From NCBI RefSeq assembly GCF_004364315.1, contig NZ_SOBR01000001.1, positions 620,578 to 684,577 of the forward strand: DNA of 64,000 bases. The letters are read 5' to 3'. Below the pieces are notes generated by a model. It was not told where the DNA came from. It made no database searches and saw only the letters and a list, made by a program, of their open reading frames with translations. Origin of the DNA: Chromohalobacter marismortui. Its GTDB lineage: Bacteria; Pseudomonadota; Gammaproteobacteria; Pseudomonadales; Halomonadaceae. Shown one piece after another: positions 1 to 8,260 of the stretch. Positions within the stretch are counted from its first letter, which is position 1; every line of letters begins with the position of its first letter. A program made the translations under genes and the position numbers.

Positions 1-231
1 CAGGATCTACACGAGGTACACGACATGCTGGCAGAACGCATCAAGCAATGGCCTGAACGGTGGGAAGAAAAAGGCCGCCAGGAAGGTCGTCAAGAAGGCG
101 AGCAACGGGGTATCGAGAAGACCGCCCGCAACCTGATCACGCTGGGTGTACTCAGTGATGAACAGATCGCCGAGGCCACGGGGCTGACGGTGGCCGATGT
201 GGAAGGGCTGCGCGAAGAAGACACGCAGTGA
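1..231 (+). CDS. C-terminal fragment of Rpn/YhgA-type PD-(D/E)XK nuclease (transposase-like), cut by window edge
   Basis: The reading frame is open from the first base, so the gene starts outside the window and only about 76 C-terminal residues are seen. They show a Lys/Arg/Glu/Gln-rich stretch with GRQEG-type repeats, followed by a short helical tail (LGVLSDEQIAEATGLTVADVEGL). This charged tail is typical of the Rpn/YhgA family of recombination-promoting nucleases annotated as putative transposases. The catalytic domain is not visible, so the function rests on the tail alone. An internal ATG at 25 is unlikely to be the true start because the frame continues upstream. Confidence 0.6.
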   Translation, partial: QDLHEVHDMLAERIKQWPERWEEKGRQEGRQEGEQRGIEKTARNLITLGVLSDEQIAEATGLTVADVEGLREEDTQ

Positions 232-262
232 TCCTGCAGCGAATGGATCATGAACTAGGCAA

Positions 263-393
263 TGTCTGAAAAGTACTGCGCTCGCCCATACGGCGTTAAA
301 AATCGGCATCAAGATGCTCATTTACACCCCGTAAACTCCGCCCTTTCGCCAATTTTTGCCTTGTCTGGCCTTCGCTCGTCGACTTTTCAGACA
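263..393. repeat. 131-bp palindrome-bounded intergenic element
   Basis: A perfect 12-bp inverted repeat (TGTCTGAAAAGT at 263-274 and its complement at 382-393) bounds a non-coding block. The interior also has nested complementary pieces, for example TTTAC/GTAAA around 334-354 and GCATC/GATGC around 311-325. The block lies between the nuclease fragment and the phosphatase gene. The structure suggests a REP/BIME- or MITE-like element or a long folded transcript. Whether it is repeated elsewhere in the genome cannot be seen here. Confidence 0.5.
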
Positions 394-409
394 AAGCCTA
401 CGTTTTAGA

Positions 410-437
410 CGGCTCCTTTTGGGGCCGTTGTTGTTTG
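410..437 (+). terminator. Rho-independent terminator-like hairpin
   Basis: Stem CGGCTCC (410-416), loop TTTT and GGGGCCG (421-427) with one G-U pair, followed by TTGTTGTTTG. It sits downstream of the nuclease fragment on the plus strand and upstream of the phosphatase gene. Confidence 0.5.
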
Positions 438-550
438 TGGCCGGGGGATGAGCGCGCCCATGCTGGGTTGGCGAGGTTTTTCATCTTCCGGTTGGTACGC
501 TTTGGCGTCACGATAGGGCGTTGTGCAACGCGACAAGGGGCTCGGCATTG

Positions 551-991
551 ATGTTCAAGCGTATTCTGGTGGTGTGTACGGGCAATATCTGTCGTAGCCC
601 AGTGGCGGCGGCGCTGTTACAGCGGCAGTATCCCGACCGTATGATCGCTACGGCGGGCCTTGGCGCGCGGGTGGGAGAGGGCGTCGAGACGCATTCCCGC
701 GCATTGGCGGAGGCCGAAAAGCCGGAGCTCGCCCAGGCGCTCAAGGCGCATACGGCACGCCAGATCGATGAAACGATGCTGCGCGAGGCGGACTTGATCC
801 TGGTGATGACGGAACGCCAACGTCGCGCGGTGGGCGAGCTGCTGCCCTCAGCGTTCGGCAAGACCATGCTGTTCGGGCGTTGGTTGGCCAATCCGGAAAT
901 TTCCGACCCCTATGGCAAGAGCGACGAGGCGTTCACGCATGTGCATCGGCAATTGGTCAACGCAGCCGAAGCGTGGGCGGGGAAGTTGTAG
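551..991 (+). CDS. wzb: Low-molecular-weight protein-tyrosine phosphatase (Wzb/Etp type)
   Basis: A 146-residue protein, the normal length for the family. It carries the P-loop C9-TGNIC-R15-S (CX5R) at the N-terminus and the general-acid motif DPYG at about residue 119. The segment AGLGAR...ARQID resembles Wzb/Etp phosphatases, which dephosphorylate the tyrosine tail of the BY-kinase Wzc and so cycle polysaccharide export. The start at 551 (MFKRILVV) matches family N-termini; an in-frame ATG at 521 would add ten unrelated residues. It stands alone, about 13 kb from wzc (14041), instead of next to wza as usual. The link to wzc is inferred; an arsenate-reductase-like role is less likely given the motifs. 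Confidence 0.85.
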   Translation: MFKRILVVCTGNICRSPVAAALLQRQYPDRMIATAGLGARVGEGVETHSRALAEAEKPELAQALKAHTARQIDETMLREADLILVMTERQRRAVGELLPSAFGKTMLFGRWLANPEISDPYGKSDEAFTHVHRQLVNAAEAWAGKL

Positions 992-1138
992 GTTGCTCTC
1001 GGGACTGGGTGTATGTCTATAAGTCTTGAATAGAGGTAAGGCTTTGAATATAAAGGATAAAGCACGAAGTTTAACGTAGCTTGAAGCATTTCTTTCCGCT
1101 ATGCGATAGACTGGTATCAGAATCGGAGGGACGTGATC

Positions 1139-1387
1139 ATGACCAATCGTATTGCAACGGTGCGTAAGCATAAACGACGTGACCGTCTTGAGGACAACCG
1201 TTTTTTGATGGACTTTGCCGAGAAAGCTGGCCGCCTGGCTCTTAAGCGACATCAAGAGCGAGGTGAAACTGTCTTTTATGAACACAACGGCCGGCTATTG
1301 CGCCATGCGCCAGGGCATAATCCTGAAGTGGTTGATGTTTTGGAAAAGCCAAACTTCGACTTAAGGGAATACTTGTGCAGAGACTGA
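1139..1387 (+). CDS. Small basic protein, putative antitoxin of a zeta-type pair
   Basis: An 82-residue charged protein with an N-terminal cluster of Lys/Arg (VRKHKRRDRLEDNR) and a C-terminal EYLCRD. The ATG at 1139 lies 8 nt after GGAGGG (1125-1130), while the GTG at 1133 is only 2 nt from it, so 1139 is preferred. Its 3' end overlaps the start of the zeta-like ATPase gene by 13 bp, a coupled arrangement typical of toxin-antitoxin operons. I do not recognise the family; the antitoxin role is inferred from position and size only. Base composition is visibly AT-richer than the flanking genes. Confidence 0.55.
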   Translation: MTNRIATVRKHKRRDRLEDNRFLMDFAEKAGRLALKRHQERGETVFYEHNGRLLRHAPGHNPEVVDVLEKPNFDLREYLCRD

Positions 1388-2075
1388 GGTTGATAGCCGG
1401 ACCGAATGGGTCCGGTAAAACGACTTTGACTCGTGCGCTGATAAATAACTCTGTCCCCTTGGGGCAATACGTCAACCCAGATGATATAGCTAAGCATATA
1501 TCCTTTGGGGAGTCAGTCGACCTTGTAAAAGCGCAACTGCCTGAGAATACGACGAAACTACCGCAGTCGTATGAGATTAGTGACGAGGTTTTCCAGTATA
1601 TCGAGGCGTTAATGGCTCAAAAAATTGCCATTGGTCTCAGACATGACTGGATTGACGCGAACCTCTCTTTGACTTATGAATCCGTGATGAGTCACCCGAG
1701 TCATCTTGATTTCGTCGAGACGGCGGCAGATGCTGGTTTTCAACCCTATCTTTATTATATCTGTACGTCTGATCCGAGGATTAATCAAGAGCGTGTCAGG
1801 CAGCGTGTCGACTCAGGTGGTCATGACGTGCCATCGGATAAAATAGTAAGCCGCTACCATAATAGTCTTTCCTTGCTCTACGATATGGTGATGAAATGTC
1901 GCGAGCCTACTTTTTTGATAATTCCAGCCGGTCCTATAGCCATTTCGCCGAGGTGACACCTGATGGGTTCCTGGATATTTTTGGAAGCCGTTTTGATGAG
2001 GTTAACCCTACTTGGTTCATTGAGTCGGTTTTGAAGAAATGGAAGAAAGAGAAAGTACGTTTGGCTTCCTTTTAA
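1375..2075 (+). pseudogene. Zeta-toxin-like P-loop kinase gene with a -1 frameshift
   Basis: The GTG start at 1375 follows AAGGGA by 6 nt. The protein opens with a Walker A motif GPNGSGKTT (residues 9-17) and continues like the zeta-toxin/AAA family (phosphotransferases related to UDP-GlcNAc kinases). In the starting frame it stops at 1954-1956 after an uncharacteristic end. From about 1899 the -1 frame instead reads SRAYFFDNSSRSYSHFAEV and on to a stop at 2073-2075, which is the expected zeta C-terminal motif (RAYFFDNS). One base therefore appears to be missing between about 1894 and 1899. Without it the product would be about 233 residues. This may be a true inactivation or a sequencing error. 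The region is AT-rich compared with its neighbours, suggesting acquisition. Confidence 0.7.
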
Positions 2076-2110
2076 AGTGTTCCGCCAGGCAACCGATCGG
2101 GCTGTGAGCA

Positions 2111-3037
2111 ATGGATATTCCCCACCAGCGACTAGTGTATTTCCAGGTCACGATCGAGGCGGGGTCGGTGCGTCAGGCGGCGGCGCGGCTGGACATTGCG
2201 CCCTCGGCGGTCAGTCGCCAGCTGTCCTTGATCGAGGAGGCGCTGGGCGCGCCGCTGCTGGAGCGTTCGCGGCAAGGCGTGGTGCCGTCTCCGGTGGGGG
2301 AGATGCTGCTGGATTACTGCCGCAAGCGCGCGGCACTCGATGATACCTTCAGTGAAGCGTTGGATGCCTACCAGCGGCTGGAAACCGGTCATCTCTCGCT
2401 GACGGTCGGGGAGGGTTTCGTCGGGGATCTGCTCGATACGCCGTTGCGCACCTTTACCGAGCGCTATCGCGGGGTGCGTCTGGATGTGAATACGGGCAGT
2501 ACCAGCGACATCATCGAGGCGGTGGTCGAGGACGAGGCCCATATCGGCTTGATGTACCACGAGCGGCTGCACCCGCAACTGCGTTTCTGGCATTCCAGCC
2601 GTCAGCCGCTGGTGGCCTTGATGTCGCCCTCGCATCCCCTGGCGGCTGTCGAGAACGAGCTGCCTCTCGCCACGCTCAGCGAACACCCGATGGCGTTGTG
2701 GCGCACCGGCCACGGGGTGCGACAGCTGGTCGATGAGGGCTTTCGTGAGGCGGGCCTGGGGCAGCACGTCACGATGCAGACCAACTCGCTTTCGGTGCTG
2801 CTGCATGCGGCCAGGTCGGAACTCACACTCACGCTGCTACCTGCCTTTGCGGCCGCTCGGGAGCTTCAAGACGGGGCGCTGGTGGCGCGCGCCGTCGATT
2901 GTGAACGCTTTCGCCAGGCGCACGCGCACATCATCACCCGGGTGGGGCGGCGCATGCCGAAGGCGGGCCTGCAGTTGTTGCGCCACCTGGAGCGCTGGAT
3001 GCGGGCGTTCAATTCACGGCACGGCACCAGCTCGTGA
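2111..3037 (+). CDS. LysR-family transcriptional regulator
   Basis: 308 residues, the normal LTTR length. The N-terminal winged HTH (about residues 5-64) has the pattern AGSVRQAAARLDIAPSAVSRQLSLIEEALGAPLLERS, and the rest is the two-lobe effector domain. It is convergent with the ALDH gene ending at 3084, so it is not divergently paired with its likely target, the DUF3100/M20/dehydrogenase/ALDH operon. Control of that operon is inferred from proximity. No strong Shine-Dalgarno precedes ATG 2111, but the N-terminus fits the family. Confidence 0.85.
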   Translation: MDIPHQRLVYFQVTIEAGSVRQAAARLDIAPSAVSRQLSLIEEALGAPLLERSRQGVVPSPVGEMLLDYCRKRAALDDTFSEALDAYQRLETGHLSLTVGEGFVGDLLDTPLRTFTERYRGVRLDVNTGSTSDIIEAVVEDEAHIGLMYHERLHPQLRFWHSSRQPLVALMSPSHPLAAVENELPLATLSEHPMALWRTGHGVRQLVDEGFREAGLGQHVTMQTNSLSVLLHAARSELTLTLLPAFAAARELQDGALVARAVDCERFRQAHAHIITRVGRRMPKAGLQLLRHLERWMRAFNSRHGTSS

Positions 3038-3039
3038 GG

Positions 3040-3080
3040 CCGGCCGCCGCCCAGGCGAATGGGCAGCGGCCGGTTCGTCG
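3040..3080. terminator. Hairpin between convergent genes
   Basis: CCGGCCGC (3040-3047) pairs with GCGGCCGG (3066-3073), with an inner GCCC/GGGC pairing. It lies in the 46-bp gap between the convergent LysR and ALDH stop codons and probably acts in both directions. The flanking T-run is weak. Confidence 0.4.
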
Positions 3081-3083
3081 GCG

Positions 3084-4646
3084 TCAGCCCACGCCGTTGC
3101 CATAGCCCATGGCGACGCTGGCGGTGGGGGCGGTTTCCACCCAGACGCTCTGGGCCACGGTGTACTCCTTGAGTCCTTCCAGGCCGCTGGAGCGCCCGAA
3201 GCCGCTGTCGCCGAAGCCGCCGAACGGCGACATGACATTGATCGCCTTGTAGCTGTTGATCCATACCGTGCCTGCCCGCAAGCGCGCGGCGACGCGATGG
3301 GCGCGTGCCGGGTCCTGGGTCCAGACGGCGCCGGCCAGGCCGAAGCGCGTGGCATTGGCCAGCCGCACGGCGTCCTCTTCGCTGTCGAACGGCATGATCA
3401 CCAGTACCGGGCCGAACACTTCCTCCCGGGCGATCGCCATTTCTTCCGTGACATCCGCCAGCACCGTGGGCGCCAGGAAATAGCCCTCGGCATCCGCCGG
3501 CAAATCCGCCGGGCGCTGCCCGCCACACAAGAGATTCGCGCCGTGCTGGCGGGCCGCGTCGATCATCGCGGTGACGTGCCGGTACTGCTTGGCGTTCTGT
3601 AACGGCCCCATCTGGGTCGCCTCGTCGCTGGGCAGCCCCACGCGGATCTCACCCGCGGCGCGTGCCAGCCGCTCGCAGACCACCTCGAACACCTCGCGCT
3701 GCACCAGCAGGCGCGATCCCGCGACGCAACTCTGCCCCGCGGCGGCGAAGATGGCGGCCTGCGCGCCGGCCACGGCCTCGTCGAGCCGGGCGTCGTCGAA
3801 CACGATGTTGGCCGACTTGCCGCCCAGCTCCAGCACGCTGGGCACCAGACGCTCGGCGCCGGCCTGGGCGATGCGGCGGCCGCTCTCGGGGGAGCCGACG
3901 AACACCAGCTTGCTGATGCCGTCATGCCCGGTGAGTGCCGCGCCCGTGGTGGGGCCGACGCCGTTGACGATGTTGATCAGCCCCTTGGGCAGGCCGCTGC
4001 GCTCCATCAGCATGGCGATGGCCACCGACGAGAAGGGTGTCATTTCCGAGGGCTTGAGCACGACCCCGTTGCCGGCGGCGATCGCCGGGGCCAGTTGCCA
4101 GGCGCAGGTGAACATGGGGGCGTTCCATGGGGTGATCTGACCGACCACGCCATAGGGCACATGACGCACATAGTTGAGGTGCGAAGTGGGGACCGGAATC
4201 ACGTCGCCGTGCTGCTTGTCGCACCAGCCGGCATAGTATTCGAACATCTCGCGGACCTTGTTTACCTCGCCCCGGCAGTCGCGGATGGGCTTGCCCGCGA
4301 CCACGCTTTCCAGCTGGGCGAGGGTCTCTTCGTGGTCGCGCAGCGCCCAGGCCGCCGTGGTCATGCGGCGGCCGCGCTCGCTGGCCGTCAGCGACATCCA
4401 TTCCTGCTGGGCGAGGGTGGCCGCTTCCACGGCATGGGCCACCCGCTCGGCGCCGGCATCGCGATACTCGATCAGCGGCAGCCCGGTCACGGGGTCGAGC
4501 AGTTCGATGGGCTCGCCCTGGCCGGGTGCGACTGCCCCCGCGATCCAGTTGCTCAGGGGAGTATCAACATTCATGCCGGCCTGCATGCCCAGCGTGGCCA
4601 GCAGCTCGGTGAGGCGTTCGACGGCCGTGGTATTGAGAGCGTTCAT
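3084..4646 (-). CDS. NAD(P)-dependent aldehyde dehydrogenase
   Basis: 520 residues of the ALDH superfamily. Visible catalytic elements are N175 in ITPWNAP, K198 in VVLKPSE, the general base E273 in VLELGGKS and the nucleophile C307 in AGQSCVAGSR. The C-terminal SPFGGFGDSGFGR motif is also present. It is the last gene of a minus-strand operon. Its ATG overlaps the stop of the upstream dehydrogenase gene (ATGA) and follows AGGAGG by 7 nt. It would oxidise a semialdehyde or aldehyde to the acid, plausibly the product of that neighbour. The exact substrate is not readable. It carries about 45 more N-terminal residues than many ALDHs. Confidence 0.9.
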   Translation of the reverse strand: MNALNTTAVERLTELLATLGMQAGMNVDTPLSNWIAGAVAPGQGEPIELLDPVTGLPLIEYRDAGAERVAHAVEAATLAQQEWMSLTASERGRRMTTAAWALRDHEETLAQLESVVAGKPIRDCRGEVNKVREMFEYYAGWCDKQHGDVIPVPTSHLNYVRHVPYGVVGQITPWNAPMFTCAWQLAPAIAAGNGVVLKPSEMTPFSSVAIAMLMERSGLPKGLINIVNGVGPTTGAALTGHDGISKLVFVGSPESGRRIAQAGAERLVPSVLELGGKSANIVFDDARLDEAVAGAQAAIFAAAGQSCVAGSRLLVQREVFEVVCERLARAAGEIRVGLPSDEATQMGPLQNAKQYRHVTAMIDAARQHGANLLCGGQRPADLPADAEGYFLAPTVLADVTEEMAIAREEVFGPVLVIMPFDSEEDAVRLANATRFGLAGAVWTQDPARAHRVAARLRAGTVWINSYKAINVMSPFGGFGDSGFGRSSGLEGLKEYTVAQSVWVETAPTASVAMGYGNGVG

Positions 4647-5545
4647 CGCGTTTCCTCCTGATTCGCGAAGGGGGCATCCGTCCGTGCCTGGGCCAGGATG
4701 GTGTCGGTGATGCGGTTGAAGTCGGCCGCGTCGGGCAGGCCGGCGGCGTCGTCATGCCAGCGCGCCACGACCCGTTCCAGCAGCTCCAGCGGCAGGCCCA
4801 TGTCATTGGCGGCGTCGCGTGCCAGGCGCAGGTCCTTGCGCATCAGGCCGGTGGTGAACCCCGAGTCGAAGGCGTCGGAGAGAATCCACTTGGGGAAGTT
4901 GACCTCGCTGACGGCACTGCGCCCGGAGCTACTGTTCAGCCCGGCCAGGCAGGCCGCCGGGTCGACGCCGGCGCGGGCCGCCAGGGTCACGGCCTCGGCG
5001 GTGGTGATCAGGTGAGCCGCGCAGAGATAGTTGTTGGCCAGCTTGACCACATGGCCGCTGCCCGCCGGGCCGACGTGGGTATGGCGTGCCGACATCGCCT
5101 CGAGCATGGGGGCGAGCCGTGCGATGGAGGCCGACTCGCCGCCCAGCAGCATGCCGAGGGCGCCGGACGCCGCGCCCGCCGGGCCACCGCTCACCGGTGC
5201 GTCGAGCCATTCCAGGCCGGCCTCGACCACCTTGCCGGCCAGCGCGCGGGTGACGGCCGGGTCGCTGGTCGAAGTGTCGACGATGACGCTGCCCCGAGGG
5301 GCCCGCTGCAGGAGTCCGGGCGAGGTTTCGATGACCTCGCGGACATGCGCCGAGGTGGGCAGCGAGAGCAGGTAGACGTCCGCCTCGGGCAGGGCGTCCA
5401 GGGGCGTGACGGAAAGCCCACGGGCTGCCAGATTGTCCCGCGCCGCGTCGGCGACGTCCGTCCCCGTCACGGTGAAACCGGCGGCATGCAGGGTCATCGC
5501 CATGTTGCCGCCCATTTGTCCTAAACCGATCACGACGATGTTCAT
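4643..5545 (-). CDS. 3-hydroxyisobutyrate dehydrogenase-like NAD(P)-dependent beta-hydroxyacid dehydrogenase
   Basis: 300 residues. The Rossmann motif GLGQMG is at residues 7-12, the substrate motif DAPVSGGPAGA near 115-125 and the catalytic Lys (K168 in VVKLANNY). This is the 6-phosphogluconate/beta-hydroxyacid dehydrogenase family, which oxidises 3-hydroxyacids to semialdehydes or does the reverse. Start 5545 gives the usual N-terminus MNIVVIGLG; an in-frame ATG at 5575 with a GGAG box 5 nt away is an alternative adding ten residues. It overlaps the ALDH start by 4 bp, so a hydroxyacid to semialdehyde to acid relay is likely. A 218-bp gap separates it from the M20 gene upstream. Confidence 0.85.
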   Translation of the reverse strand: MNIVVIGLGQMGGNMAMTLHAAGFTVTGTDVADAARDNLAARGLSVTPLDALPEADVYLLSLPTSAHVREVIETSPGLLQRAPRGSVIVDTSTSDPAVTRALAGKVVEAGLEWLDAPVSGGPAGAASGALGMLLGGESASIARLAPMLEAMSARHTHVGPAGSGHVVKLANNYLCAAHLITTAEAVTLAARAGVDPAACLAGLNSSSGRSAVSEVNFPKWILSDAFDSGFTTGLMRKDLRLARDAANDMGLPLELLERVVARWHDDAAGLPDAADFNRITDTILAQARTDAPFANQEETR

Positions 5546-5696
5546 GTCATCTGTGTTCCTGCCAACTTTGTTCATGCCAGCTCCAGGGTTGTCGTTGTGG
5601 CGAATGGATTGCTCGCGTCGTTGTTGATTGCATAGTGGTCGTTCGTATCGTGCTCGTCCGCGCCGACGGCGCCGAAAACCGGCATCGGGGCGCCGG

Positions 5697-5718
5697 GCCA
5701 TGCCTCTCAAGGCATGGC
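5697..5718. other. Hairpin in the gap between two operon genes
   Basis: GCCATGCC (5697-5704) and GGCATGGC (5711-5718) form an 8-bp stem with a 6-nt loop. Two further GGCATGG/GCCAT pieces lie just beyond. There is no T-run on either strand, so an RNA-processing or attenuation element is as likely as a terminator. It lies in the 218-bp space between the M20 and dehydrogenase genes. Confidence 0.35.
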
Positions 5719-5763
5719 AAATGGCATGGAAAAACGTGGTGTTCGCTGGGTATGGACGCCTCG

Positions 5764-6933
5764 TCAGGGCGCGTCTCGTTCGCTGTTGCCGAGCAGTGTT
5801 CTCGCCAGCGCCGCCCAATACGCCACCCCGATGGGCGCCAGGGCATCGTTGAAGTCGTAATGCGGGTTGTGCAGCGACGCGCTGTCCTCGCCGTTGCCCA
5901 GCCAGATATAGGCGCCGGGGCGCTGCTGGAGCATGAAGGCGAAGTCCTCCGATGCCATGGAGGGCGGCAGGTCGCGATGCACCCGGCGAATGTCCGGCAG
6001 CGTCTCCAGCACCTCGGCACAGCGCGCGGCGTGCGCGGGGGTGTTGAAGGTGGCCGGGTAGCGCGATTGGTAGTCGATGTCGGCCTCCAGGCCATGGAAG
6101 GTGGCCATGGCCGCGATCGCCTGCCGAAAACGCGTTTCGAGGTGGTCGCGCAGCTCGGGGTCGAAACAGCGCACGGTGCCGCACAGTTCCACGGTTTCGG
6201 GCATGACGTTGTAGGCATCCCCGGCATGGAACTGGGTCACGCTCATCACGGCGGTCTGGTGCGCCGGGGTTTCCCGGCTGACGATACCCTGCAGCTGATT
6301 GACCAGTTGGCAGGCCGCCAGTACCACGTCCTTGCCCAGGTGCGGCATGGCGGCATGGCAGCCGTGCCCCGTGAGCTTCACCCGAAAGACATCGAAGGCC
6401 GCCATGACCGCCGTGTCGTGGACGGCGGCTTCGCCGACCGCCAGGCCCGGCCAGTTGTGCACGCCGTAGACGGCTTCCATCGGGAAACGCGTGAACAGGC
6501 CTTCCTCGACCATGACGCGTCCACCGCCTTCGTTTTCTTCCGCCGGCTGGAAGATGAAGTACACCCGGCCGGCAAAGTCGGGCGCCTCGGCGAGGGCACA
6601 GGCCGCGCCCAGCAGCATGGTGGTATGGCCGTCGTGGCCGCAGGCGTGCATCTTGCCGGGCGCCGCCGAGGCATGGTCGACGTCGTTGGCTTCGAGCACG
6701 TCCAGGGCGTCGATATCGGCGCGCAGCCCGATGGCGCGCTCGCCGCCATGGCGACCGTCCACCCAGGCGACGACACCGGTGCCGCCGCCGAGGCCGGTGA
6801 CCATCTCGATACCGGCGTCCTCGAGAATCTCGACGATGCGCGCGCTGGTGCGATGTTCCTCGAACGCGGTTTCCGGCCGGCGATGAAACGCGTGGCGCCA
6901 TTCGCGCAGCAATGTGGGGGTGACGGTCGTCAT
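5764..6933 (-). CDS. M20 family metal-dependent amidohydrolase (N-acyl-amino-acid/hippurate hydrolase type)
   Basis: 389 residues. The M20D metal site is clear: D73 and D75 region (RADIDAL), C98-G-H100-D-G-H103 and the catalytic EE at 132-133 in FQPAEENEGG. A lid-domain His occurs in GHGCHAAMPH. Such enzymes hydrolyse the amide of N-acyl amino acids, aminobenzoyl conjugates or similar compounds in the cytoplasm. The ATG at 6933 sits 7 nt after AAGGAGG; an upstream ATG at 6957 has no such site. It follows the DUF3100 gene by 28 bp. Together they suggest uptake and deacylation of an amide whose acid part is then oxidised by the downstream dehydrogenases. The substrate is unknown. Confidence 0.85.
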   Translation of the reverse strand: MTTVTPTLLREWRHAFHRRPETAFEEHRTSARIVEILEDAGIEMVTGLGGGTGVVAWVDGRHGGERAIGLRADIDALDVLEANDVDHASAAPGKMHACGHDGHTTMLLGAACALAEAPDFAGRVYFIFQPAEENEGGGRVMVEEGLFTRFPMEAVYGVHNWPGLAVGEAAVHDTAVMAAFDVFRVKLTGHGCHAAMPHLGKDVVLAACQLVNQLQGIVSRETPAHQTAVMSVTQFHAGDAYNVMPETVELCGTVRCFDPELRDHLETRFRQAIAAMATFHGLEADIDYQSRYPATFNTPAHAARCAEVLETLPDIRRVHRDLPPSMASEDFAFMLQQRPGAYIWLGNGEDSASLHNPHYDFNDALAPIGVAYWAALARTLLGNSERDAP

Positions 6934-6961
6934 AAGGGCCTCCTTGTCTTCCTGCATGCCG

Positions 6962-8260
6962 TTACAAAAGCGCCTGGGCGACGACGGCCGAGCCGATGAA
7001 GGTGCCCGTGAACACCAGCAGCGACACGATGATCAGCTTCCAGCCCACCTGGCGGAACATGGTGAACTCGCGAGACGAGAGCGCCAGGCCGGCATAGGCG
7101 AGTACCGGCGTCACGATGGCCAGGAAGCTCACCGCCTGAAGCTGCGCCACGATCCAGGCGCTGCCCGGGAACCAGGGCAGGGTCACGGCGATGCTGACCA
7201 GCGACACCCAGGCCACGCCGGGCAGGTAGAAGGGCGCGAAGCGGGTGATGAGCAGCCCCAGCATGGTCATGGCGTAGAGGATCACCATGCCCGGCAAGGC
7301 CGCCAGGAGAGAGCCGCCATTGATGGTGTTGCTGACCCAGGCCACCACGCACACCACGGCCATCACGATGGCGGTCTGACCGAGGTGGCGCTCGGGGCGC
7401 TCTTCCGCGCTGGGCGGCGTGGCAAGGTCCGGCGCCACCGTCGCCTTGGCACCCGCGGATGTCGCCACGCGCCGGCCGGAACACCATTTGAAGATGCGCT
7501 CCGCCAGTGGCAGGGCGATGAACAACGAGATATACAGGCCGGTGGCGTAGGTCAGCAGGTTGCTGGCACCGGCGAAGGCCAGCAGTTCATCGCGCATGGC
7601 CGGCAAGGCCCCGGCGATGGCGCCCGAGCACGCCGCCACCATGCTGCCGCTGCCCACGCCGCAGGCCATGGCCAGGGCGCGCGGATCGAAGATATCGAGC
7701 GTCGCCAGGTAGCCCGCCATGAGGGCGAACCACAGGGTGCCGAACATGGTGCCCACGACATAGACGCCCATGACTCCGATGCCCTCGGGACCCTTGAGCC
7801 CGTATTTGTCGGAGATGATGGCGATGTTGGGCTCGCGTGCGATGGAATACGTCGCGCCGATGGCTTCGCGCCCCATCTTCAGGACGAGCACCGCAAACGG
7901 CATGGCGATCAGCATGGTGCCCAGGTTGCCCAGCTCCTGCAGGATCAGGGCGGGCCCCGCGCTGATGATCTGTTCGATGGCCGGGCCGATGGTGGAGCCG
8001 AACCGGGCGATGAACGGCATGATCGAGAGCAGGATGATCGGCGCCGCCGCCTCGCTCAGCTTCACCGGCACCACCTTTGAGGTCGCCGAAAAGAGGTGAG
8101 GGTTGACCAGCAGGCCGATGATGAAGGCGTAGAACAGCGGCAACAGCAGTAGGCTGCCGGGGCCGAGGGGGATCTTGATGATGCCGATGGCTTCCGAGAT
8201 CAGGGAGGCCACCGCCACCAGGACGTGCAGGCGCCAGTCGAGGAGCAGGGAAAGCTTCAT
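6962..8260 (-). CDS. DUF3100-type polytopic membrane protein (putative transporter)
   Basis: 432 residues with about ten hydrophobic segments and two similar halves separated by a hydrophilic linker (about residues 270-300, SAGAKATVAPDLATPPSAEE). The segments KLSEAAAPIILLSIMPFIARFG and ACGVGSGSMVAACSGAI suggest the DUF3100 family, which I recall as uncharacterised and often next to M20 peptidases. It is the first gene of the operon reading to the ALDH. Transport of the M20 substrate is an inference from position. The ATG at 8260 follows a weak AGGAC box. Confidence 0.65.
   Translation of the reverse strand: MKLSLLLDWRLHVLVAVASLISEAIGIIKIPLGPGSLLLLPLFYAFIIGLLVNPHLFSATSKVVPVKLSEAAAPIILLSIMPFIARFGSTIGPAIEQIISAGPALILQELGNLGTMLIAMPFAVLVLKMGREAIGATYSIAREPNIAIISDKYGLKGPEGIGVMGVYVVGTMFGTLWFALMAGYLATLDIFDPRALAMACGVGSGSMVAACSGAIAGALPAMRDELLAFAGASNLLTYATGLYISLFIALPLAERIFKWCSGRRVATSAGAKATVAPDLATPPSAEERPERHLGQTAIVMAVVCVVAWVSNTINGGSLLAALPGMVILYAMTMLGLLITRFAPFYLPGVAWVSLVSIAVTLPWFPGSAWIVAQLQAVSFLAIVTPVLAYAGLALSSREFTMFRQVGWKLIIVSLLVFTGTFIGSAVVAQALL

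Noticed and set aside
4643-6901. A 752-codon minus-strand open frame covering the dehydrogenase and the M20 gene region
   Set aside because: Only the last 300 codons match a family. The upstream part reads as Arg/Gly/Pro-rich out-of-frame sequence opposite the M20 frame, which has its own metal motifs and Shine-Dalgarno.
5635-6999. 454-codon plus-strand open frame opposite the M20 gene
   Set aside because: Antisense shadow with no motifs; the minus-strand frame carries the complete M20 metal site.
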